NCBI GenBank assembly: GCA_019188255.1
Contig: JAETXT010000011.1
Location: forward strand, 310,001-374,000
Direction: 5' to 3'
DNA: 64,000 bases
From: Verticillium longisporum
Lineage: Eukaryota; Ascomycota; Sordariomycetes; Glomerellales; Plectosphaerellaceae
Shown: piece after piece, positions 56,403 through 64,000 of the stretch
Layout of the letters: the number at the start of each line of letters is the position of its first letter
How positions within the stretch are numbered: the first letter of the stretch is position 1
Notes under the pieces: model-generated
Databases searched by the model: none
What the model saw: only the letters and a program-made list of their open reading frames with translations
Told to the model about the DNA's origin: nothing
Translations under genes and position numbers: made by a program

Positions 56403-58030
56403 TTAGATGATGCCTCCTGGAGGATCATACGGCGTACCACCCCTTGAGGACCCTGTGCCGAGGCCTGCACTCCCAGGTTGGTCGCCGTCAGCTGGTGCAT
56501 TGTTCGTCTTGCGCAGCATGAACATGGGCTTTTTGCCCTCCTTGTCAAGCTGCTTGAAGAGGATCAGGGGTTTCTCGTCGAGGGCCAGGCATCGTTCCTG
56601 GTCGCCGTAGACAATGTAGAGTGCGTACTGGTCCCATGGTGCGTTGATCTGGTACTTTTTCAGGGCGGCGGGCAGGACCTTGTAGCAGGGATCGTCCATG
56701 CTGACGCGGAACGATTTGAAGATCTCGACCGAGGCGTTACTCGTGCTTGGCGTGTCCGGGGCCGGGGTCGGCCCACGCCGCGGTACGGACACGGGCTGCT
56801 CGCGGCCCTTGTGGCCGTAGTCGCTTTCGGAAAAGGTGGTGCGGGATGAAGGTGTCGGGGCTTCCGAACGGTAGGAGCGGGAGCCTAGGGTCGTGCCGCC
56901 CATGACGGGTGGTGATGTTGGCGAGGGCATGTTGGGCGAGTTGTGGGATATCGGCGCTGAGGCGTAGGGGCCGGTGCCGCTCCTGGCGGAGAGGTGAGAG
57001 GAGGAGAGCGGCGCCCTCCCGCCGGCAGGGGACGGGTCTCGCGTCTGCTCGGCTATGGAGCGTTCGTGTTGCGTCTGTAGGGGGAGGGCGAGGGGTTCTT
57101 GGGCGGCAGGGTGCCGAGCATGATCTTCTTGGTCGAGTATTGCCGCATGAGGCCAGCATTGGACTGCGCCGATGATGGCGTCGGCGCTGGTGGTGAAATG
57201 GTCGTCTCGTAGCCGTAGGTTGGTGTGGGGTTATTGCTGACATTGGGCAGGGGCTGCGAGGTGTCCTTGGCCATGCGTAGCGCCGGCAGCATGTCCTCGC
57301 GTAACCGCCGAAAATCTTCGCTTAGGCGCCGCAGGTCCTGCTCGACCATGCTGACGCGCTCGTCTCGTAGTCGCAGCTGCTCGACAAGGTGCTTGATGTC
57401 TTTGAGGGTGGCCGTGGCATATTGGGCCTCGGCGTCGGCGGCTAGCCAAAAGACTCGTCAGCAAAAGGCCATCACTCATCGCCGGGCGAAAGGGCAAGGG
57501 GTAGCCAGGACCAAAACATACATAGGGGCACGTAGTGATCGCTCTCCGTTGGCACATCCTGCGCTCTCTTCACATCGTAGACGTTCTTCAGGATAGTCAG
57601 GCGGTGTCCGACGCTGGTGATGCCCATGGACTTGAGGTCGTCGTGGAGGAGGGCGACGAGCGCCTCGCCGACGATTTCGTTATCTGTCCCACACGGCGTC
57701 AGTACATGCACTGCGAGCTTGCTGGCATTCGTCTTGGTCCTCATGAGACGCACCCAAAAAGTGATCAGCATATTGCGGCAGGCCAATGGTGCCGATAAAG
57801 TCGGCGCACTCGTCGGCGGTCCATTCCGAGATGATGGTTTCGGGCAGACGGTCGGCGCTGCTGCGGTGGCCGTAGGTGGTGGGCGTGTGTTCGTTGGAGG
57901 AGGGTAGTTCCGAGTCAATGGGCGATGTCTCGCTGTCGGTGGCTAGGACAGGCGAGCTGGCGGCGACGCTGCGCTCGTACTCGTCGTCGGCGTCCGACTC
58001 GGCGTAGGCGGTGCCGGAGTCAAAATTCAT
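56403..58030 (-). CDS. STE50-like MAPK adaptor (SAM and RA domains), 3 exons, one single-base frameshift
   Basis: Adaptor that ties Ste11-type MAPKKK to Ras/Cdc42 signals in mating, osmotic and invasive-growth pathways. Exons 58030-57754, 57683-57522 and 57441-56403. An acidic N-terminus (AYAESDADDEYERS) leads to the SAM domain (WTADECADFIGTIGLPQYADHF, EALVALLHDDLKSMGITSVGHRLTIL). A coiled coil follows (HLVEQLRLRDERVSMVEQDL, RRLSEDFRRLREDM), then a Ser/Pro linker and the C-terminal Ras-association domain (EIFKSFRVSMDDPCYKVLPA, DQYALYIVYGDQERCLALDE). The frame breaks at a five-base G run (57080-57084); six bases would read SPLQTQHERSIAEQ and give 492 residues. The same frame stays open upstream of 58030 with an acidic D8 run but has no ATG before a TGA, so a further 5' exon may exist. 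Confidence 0.85.
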
Positions 58031-58689
58031 TTTGCTCCGGTAGCTGGTCGCGCTGAGAGTCGCCACGGTGGCGGATGGTGACGGGGGAACTTGCGGGTGG
58101 CTCTGGTTTAGGTTGATAGGGAGGGGTCGAGACGGAGGTCGAGGCAGATACTCGACGTCTTCGTCTCCGTCGTCGTCGTCGTCGTCGTCGTCAGCGGAGC
58201 GCTTCTTCAGCGCAAGATGATCGGGTCAGCGGTTGTGGTCAGGACAGGTCGGTTACACAGCGATCGTCAATGTGCGACGAGACGAGACGCGCGGTTGGGT
58301 TGGTGGTTTGGGCGGTTTGGGTGGTTGGGGGGAGAGCGAGGGGAGGGTGGTGGTGGTGGTGGAGGGATCCGTGGTGGAGGAGAAGATCAGGAGAGCGACG
58401 GACGGCGGGGGAGAGACGGCATCGGATCGGGGATGCGAAGTTGATGGCAGGTGGAAAAAGGTCGATGGAAATGCGATGCCTCAGGGGAGCGAGCTCAATT
58501 GAACCGAGTTGTGTGTGGAGAGGGGTGTGAGATGTCGGTCGAGCTGTGGTCAAGAGGTGTGCAGCAGTCTGGTCCGGTCCTTGCGAGGTGTTTCTCGGGA
58601 TCAGGTTCGATGAAGGGACGTGGAGTCTTGGACGTGTGGACCACTGGTCCATCCGTGGAGTGGAGTGAGGAGTGGAGGCGAAGCCCCAG

Positions 58690-58800
58690 CCTGAGGTGAA
58701 CCTGCCTGAGGTGAGCCTGCCTGAGGTGAACCTGCCTGTGCTGGCCTCTCTCTGCCTGCCTCTGCCTGCCTGAGGTGAGTGTGCCTGCCTGAGCCTGAGA
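58690..58800. repeat. GAGGTGAACCTGCCT minisatellite
   Basis: Three copies of a 15- to 17-bp CCTGAGGTGARCCTGC unit, followed by GCCTGCCT/CTGCCTCTGCCT units. Confidence 0.85.
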
Positions 58801-59349
58801 ACGAAGCAGGCAGGGCCGGCGACCGCAGTGGAAGGAGCATGGGACGCACCAAAGAGCCAGTGACAGGTGAGCATGGCGCGGTGGGGGAGGCGAGTGGATC
58901 TCACACGGAATGAGGCGCCGTGCGCCGTGCCCCGTGCGTCCGACAGGCGAGGGCACGGGCCAACTCTGCATGCCATTCTGGCCTGCCCAGGGAGCCCAAG
59001 GGCCCTAAAAGGCTGCTGGCTGCTCGATCACAGGGGCGAGATCGACGCCACTGGACCCCCTAAGCATACATGGTACAGCGGCCTTTGCCATTCTCCAGCA
59101 GACAGCCTGCGCTACAGCGGCCAGAAGCCTTCTAGCGTTGCAGCGACAGGCTCTCCCCCTCCCCCCCTGACATGCCAAGCCTCGATGGACTCGCCTCTTC
59201 CCCCTTCTCCTGGCTGTCGGTTCCTCAATTAATCTTGAAGAGATTGATTGGCCTCCCCTCGTGGCCCTCGAGAGACCTGTCTGGCGGGTCACGACCTTGG
59301 TACTCTCAGAGGTGACAGGCCTGCGTGCGTTGATGTATCTACAAAGTAG

Positions 59350-59426
59350 AACCTGAAGGTACCTACCTACCTACCTAGGTACCTTAGGTGGTAAGGAGGT
59401 ATCCTACCTGGTAGTAAGGAGGTACC
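59350..59426. repeat. Cluster of GGTACC / TACCTACC motifs
   Basis: Contains ACCTACCTACCTACCTAGG and several GGTACC and AAGGAGGTAYC units. Similar clusters lie at about 17840-17925, 30670-30725 and 45960-46012. Confidence 0.75.
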
Positions 59427-59837
59427 GTAGTGTTGGCAACCACACCAGTCTCATGCTGACCCCTGAGCTCACCTCGATACGCTTGGCATCCCAGGTCTTC
59501 TTCACATCACCAATCCACACACCTAGCAAGCGAGAGAGAAGAAGAGAGAGTGACAACCTCCTTCCAAGCTCCCGGCGGCATGATCGACGGGCCAGACCTC
59601 CCCCCCCCAGCCGACAGGGTCTCTCCAAGCATTCGTCAACCACGCCTTCAGGGAACATACCTCGAAAAAACAAGCTATGATCCTGACGACGACCACCTCA
59701 TTGGCAGCTCCTCCACCAAACGGAACATTCCCCTCCTCGGACTCCATCCTAGTCCACGCTCGTCCAGTCGTCCAGTCATCATGCATTCATGCACTTGCCT
59801 CGATCGACATCAAGTGCCGAGAGCGTTCACCAACCGA

Positions 59838-59907
59838 TCCACGGTGACATGAAGGTCCACGGTGACATGAAGGTCCACGGTGACATGAAGGTCCACGGTG
59901 ACATGAA
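59838..59907. repeat. 18-bp tandem repeat, four copies
   Basis: Unit GGTGACATGAAGGTCCAC is repeated three times without change plus a fourth that diverges after ATGAA. In one plus-strand frame the unit reads VHGDMK, but no gene is supported around it. Confidence 0.95.
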
Positions 59908-61833
59908 AGCAAGGAAGAAGGAAGAAAACAAGTCTTCCGAGCTTGCCCAGACTACACATGCCGTCGTCGTTACACATGAATTGAGCTTGAGCGGCCTTCA
60001 TTCCCCGGAGCCATTTACCACCAGACCCAACCTCATGAAACATGGCAGCATCATCGCAGCCTTTGTGGCCGTCGAGACAGTTCGAAGGACCAGATTCGAG
60101 AGGGGCACAACGAGAGAGTCCGCAGCTCATTAGTATGGGGTTTCAGGATCCCGCTGGAATGCAGCTGATACCCGCCCACCAGACCACTCTGCCATCAGAT
60201 TCAAGTTCACGAGAGCCGAGGGCGAGGGAGGGGAACATGGAGGAGAGTGATGGCTTGGTCTCCCTCTCCCTCCCCTCTATCTAGGGCCCCCCAAATTCCC
60301 AAGGTCTGCTCTGCCGCACCATGATCCCTCCTGCGCCGTTCAGATGATCCGAAACAACCACACCCCCAGGCTTGCGGCCTCCCCCGCTTCCCGGGAGGTC
60401 CTCCTCTTCCCTCTCCCGTCTCAAGACATCGTGTCTCTTCTTGTTCTTTCGTCATCTTCATCGTGTTCCTGTCCACTGTCCACCTCTGCGCCAACCCATT
60501 CGCCCGCCGAAACGCCACGCCAAACCCGCCCTGCTCCGGTCTCGAAAAAGGTTCATCTCAAAGATTCCACTCCCTGAACGCCGTGCCACGCGCACCCTCC
60601 ATGTGACCTCGTCCTTCTCCCATCAACTCCATGTACGCAAAGGCTAGGAACAATCGCATCCTACTCTCTATTGCACAGCCTTCTTGCCGCCCCTCAAACC
60701 CAGAGAGTCCAACCAGCTCCCCCTCCCAGTGAGAGATATCCCGTGCCGCACATGTAATGCATGTATGCCTCAATCCCAAACACCCGGGTCTCGAACCAAG
60801 GCCCAAGGCCCCCCGCCCAAAAGCAAAGAACAAAAACATTCCTCCGAACCCGACTCGCCCAGGAGCCAAACACTGGGGACCCGCAGCGCAGCGCCCCGCA
60901 CCCCACTCACGCCGCAGCAGCGAACTTTTTTTCGGCAGACATGTTTTGTTCCCTCCCCCCTTCGACGCGAAATCGCCGCGCTGGCAGTCTGACACGCTAC
61001 ACGCCATCGTTAGCTGTGTAGGTCCTCGTGAACAGGCCGTGGCGATCGACTGGGGCGGAAACAGAGAAGCGGGAGCTCACACCTCGCATAATGGGCGGGG
61101 ATTCCTGTCGTCAGGCTCCCTCCCGTTCGCCCTCCCCCGGGGACTAACGAGGTTTTCTAGAACGCCTCGCTGGGACGGAAGAATGTTCCTGTCGGGGGTC
61201 CGGCGACGTGGAATCGGCCCTGTCGTATCACGCATCGGTCTGCATCTCCACCCCGGCTCCGCCATAGAAGTCCGGCACCTGCAGTTTGAGAGTGAAAATC
61301 TGTCGACCATGACTTGCAACGTCAGCACGACAAGGGACGAGGGCAGTGCCTTGCACAAAAGGAACAAACAACCGTGGACAGACTCGTGTGCGCCTTTCCA
61401 TGTATTCTGCATACACGGTACGACAATATCCGTTGTGCCGCCTTGCTGCCGCTCCGGCTGTTGTAACGCTTGTTAGACGTTGATTTCACTCGACTGTGCA
61501 GCACACGACTGATGTGACGTGATTCATATCAAAATATACGCTTTGCTTTCCCTGATATTTACAACATGGTATAATTTTTGCCCTCACAGGCAGCGAGCCT
61601 CGATCAATTCACGCTCGCGTTGCACCGGCCGCCCATTCGGCTCCCGTGTGCGGCGGCAAACCCCACAAAGCGGGCCGCCACCCCTCCCAGTAGTCCAGGG
61701 CAGGGCGCGGCGGGCCCGCCCTCGCCGCGAGACAGTTGGCTCGGCATTACAGCCCGGCCATGTCTGGTTTCATCCTCACACCCGATTGTCCAATTTTTTC
61801 TGTTTGTACAAAAATAACGCAGACAATGACCGA

Positions 61834-63581
61834 TCACAGCCTGGCCTGAGCCTTCTCAGCGTTCAGAGCCTCAGCCTCCTCGAGGATCAGCTCGGCGCAG
61901 CGCTCACCGACACCAAGCACCGTCAACATGGGGTTGATGGAGGGAATGGTGGGGAAGACGCCAGCGTCGGCGATGCGCACGCCGCGCAGACCGCGGAGCT
62001 TGAGATGCTCGTCAACGACAGCCATGCCGTCCTTGTGAACGTCACCCATCTTAGTGGTGCCGCAAGGGTGGTAGACGGTGTGGGCGGCGCGGCGGGCGTA
62101 CTCGGACAGGGCCTCGTCGGTCTGAATATCAGGGCCGGGAGCAACCTCCTTGGCGATCCAGTCCTTGAAGGGAGCCTGCTCGGCAACCTTGCGGGCAGCG
62201 CGCATGCCGTAGACGAGAGTGGCGGCATCGTAGCCCTCGGGGTCGGTGAAGTAGCGGAAGTCAAGCGCGGGCTTGACCTTGGGGTCGGCGGAGGTCAGGT
62301 AGATGCGACCACGCGAGCGGGGACGAGGAATGTTGGGGGTCATGCAGAACGTGTAGCCGTCCTTCATCTCGGGGTATCCGAGACGACCGGTGTTCAGAGT
62401 GAAGGGGATCTGGTAGCAGTGCATCATGACGTCGGCAATCTGACCTTCGGCGAGACCTTGGGGGTTGGCGGCGCTCTGAGTGGCACCGGCGTTGGGAGCC
62501 TCACGGCGCAGGAAGATGCCAGCGTCGGAGTCCATGGTGGTCTGGTTTTCAGGCACCTTCTTGTTGAGCTCCCAGAGAATGATGCTCTCAGGGTGGTCCT
62601 GGAGGTTCTCGCCAACGCCGGGGATGTCACGCACCACCTCAATACCGAGATCGCGGAGCTGCTGAGCAGGACCGAGGCCAGAGTGCAGCATGAGACGCGG
62701 GGTGTCAACGGCACCGGCACAGAGGATGGTCTCGGCCTTGGCGTTGACGGTGTGGCTGGTACCGTCCTTGAGAGTCAGGTTGATGCCAGTCACGGCGTCA
62801 TCCTTGACGTTGATGCGCGAAACCCAAGCGTTCGTGAGGACAGTCAGGTTGGGGCGCTTCTCCTCGCCGCGGAGGATGGGGTGAATGTACGCCACCGAGG
62901 CCGAGGAGCGCTGGCCGTTGTCGGGGTTGTAGGAGACGGAGAAGAAACCAACACCTTCGGTCAGCGAACCGGTGTCCTTGATGTGACGGTTGAAGTCGGG
63001 GATGACAGGGACGTTGAGAGCAGAGGAGCAGGCGAGGACCCAATCCTTGCACAGCTGGTTACGGTGGCGGGCGTGAACGGGCTGGACGGTGTTGCGGAGG
63101 CGGTCGAGGACGCGCATGAAGACGGGGAAGGTCCAACCCTTGGCACCGAGCGACTGCCAGATGTCGAGATCATGCTCAAACGGGCGGAACGAGATAAGGG
63201 TGTTGTGAGAAGAGCAGCCACCGAGCACCTTAGCGCGAGAGTGACGGATGTGTGAGTTGCCTGTGCGTGAGAGAGAGAAAGGGGCCGCTGTTAGCCTCCG
63301 GCAGTGAGGGTGGGAGATAAGGGATAGCACATACCCATGGGCTGCTCGGTAGTGGGGTAGTCGTAATCCAGCTCGCCGCCAAGCAGACCCAACCACTTGC
63401 GCAGATCGAGGACGCGATCGTCAGTAAAATCGCTGGGACCGGCCTCGATCAGGAGGATGTTCTTGCGAGGGAGATACTCGGCAAGACGGGCAGCAATGAC
63501 ACAGCCGGCCGTACCACCGCCAACAATGACATAGTCGTACTTGTTGACGTCGGCCGCGGGAAGGTTATCGGTGGTGGCCAT
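61834..63581 (-). CDS. GMC oxidoreductase, choline-oxidase-like, 2 exons
   Basis: FAD-dependent alcohol oxidase of the glucose-methanol-choline family, 557 residues. Exons 63581-63335 and 63260-61834. The dinucleotide motif [18 protein letters not shown] is at residues 17-36, followed by LLIEAGP. The block [15 protein letters not shown] with [11 protein letters not shown] matches choline oxidases, where the His in SSHN carries the flavin; the residue two after it is Thr here, while Ser is reported in the bacterial enzyme. [21 protein letters not shown] and the C-terminal [14 protein letters not shown] (catalytic His) and [15 protein letters not shown] (catalytic Asn) are all present. There is no signal peptide, so it acts inside the cell, and there is no peroxisomal SKL end. 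If it is a choline oxidase it would make glycine betaine; other alcohols are possible. Confidence 0.88.
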
Positions 63582-64000
63582 GGTGATGGTGTCTGGCGGG
63601 GACTAGGTGGTCAGATGCTGGTGTCCGGGGCGAGAGTGGTCAATGGCGATCGTCAAGTCGTCGATGGAGAGGGGAGGGAGGGTATCTCAGATGGTAGACG
63701 ACGACGCTAGGAGAAGAAGAAGTTGGAGTACTGAGAGCAAAGGGCAAAAAGGAGGGGGGTAGAGAAGAAAGAGACGATGGCGGAATGTTCAGCTTTTTAT
63801 CTAATACGGCGTCCATGAGTGGTCGACACCAATGGCGAGCTGACAGACCGATTGACTGATCGATCAGACCAGGGGCCAGCTAGCCGGGTGCTGGTGTCTG
63901 TCCGTCCGATGCATAAAGCCAGTACCGTCAGCTACCAGCACCGGCATGCCGAAGCAGCAACAAGGCGGGGTGACATGATGGTCAATGTTCGCCGTCTCAT
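63582..64000. promoter_or_regulatory. Promoter and 5' leader of the GMC oxidoreductase gene
   Basis: The last 419 bases lie upstream of the minus-strand gene. A purine-rich stretch (GAAGAAGAAGAAGTTGG near 63712) and an AAAGCTGAACATTCC stretch follow. No other gene is seen before the window end. Confidence 0.5.

Larger units (their letters stand above)
58031..61833. other. 3.8-kb intergenic region rich in short repeats
   Basis: Contains the possible STE50 5' end (58031-58210, including a GTC tract), a GAGGTGAACCTGCCT minisatellite, GGTACCTAGGTACC-type motifs and an 18-bp repeat. No gene is supported. Confidence 0.45.

Noticed and set aside
61519..63255. A 578-codon open frame on the plus strand
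   Set aside because: It lies antisense to the GMC oxidoreductase, whose protein is unmistakable. Long antisense frames are common opposite GC-rich genes with strong third-position bias.

Overview
The window looks like nuclear DNA of a GC-rich filamentous ascomycete, most probably a Sordariomycete and perhaps Hypocreales (the order is an inference from protein resemblance). The signs are short GT-AG introns of about 45-80 bp with CTAAC-like branch sites, small intergenic gaps in the gene-rich part, and fungal families such as Zn2Cys6 regulators, CHS7, STE50, UTP8 and a DUF8035-type protein. All gene models below were spliced by hand and checked for reading frame.

Layout. Positions 115-5302 hold a small aromatic-catabolism cluster: gentisate 1,2-dioxygenase (minus) and a fumarylpyruvate hydrolase-type FAH protein (plus) share a 470-bp divergent promoter, and a Zn2Cys6 regulator follows. 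After a spacer and a basic low-complexity protein (6473-7366) comes a housekeeping block: RAD5 (minus), a complex I assembly factor of the NDUFAF6 type and mitochondrial ribosomal protein bS6m (plus), DCN1 (minus), a VOC/glyoxalase-fold protein and the BRCT protein DPB11/Rad4 (plus), then a DUF8035-type protein (minus). A 3.4-kb gap precedes UTP8 (minus), ELG1 (plus), an Arg/Ser-rich single-membrane-segment protein (minus) and a CLG1-like Pho85 cyclin (minus). Positions 40154-53384 are a gene-poor stretch of about 13 kb, AT-enriched from about 48.3 kb, holding a TIR element with a GC-rich captured gene fragment. The right end carries CHS7 (plus), tRNA-Thr(AGT), STE50 (minus), a repeat-rich gap and a choline-oxidase-like GMC oxidoreductase (minus).

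Functional themes. The left cluster would convert gentisate to maleylpyruvate and then to fumarate and pyruvate. RAD5, DPB11 and ELG1 lie within 28 kb and all act at stalled or finishing replication forks through PCNA and checkpoint signalling. CHS7 (chitin synthase export) and STE50 (MAPK adaptor) serve cell wall and signalling.

Most notable: five conserved genes have broken reading frames. RAD5 has two in-frame stop codons. ELG1, the CLG1-like cyclin, CHS7 and STE50 each have one single-base shift, every time at a G or C homopolymer, which suggests assembly error more than gene decay. The other highlights are the TIR element at about 49.97-50.75 kb carrying a frameshifted piece of what looks like a GPI-anchored wall-protein gene, and a canonical PIP-box motif lying between Walker A and Walker B of ELG1.
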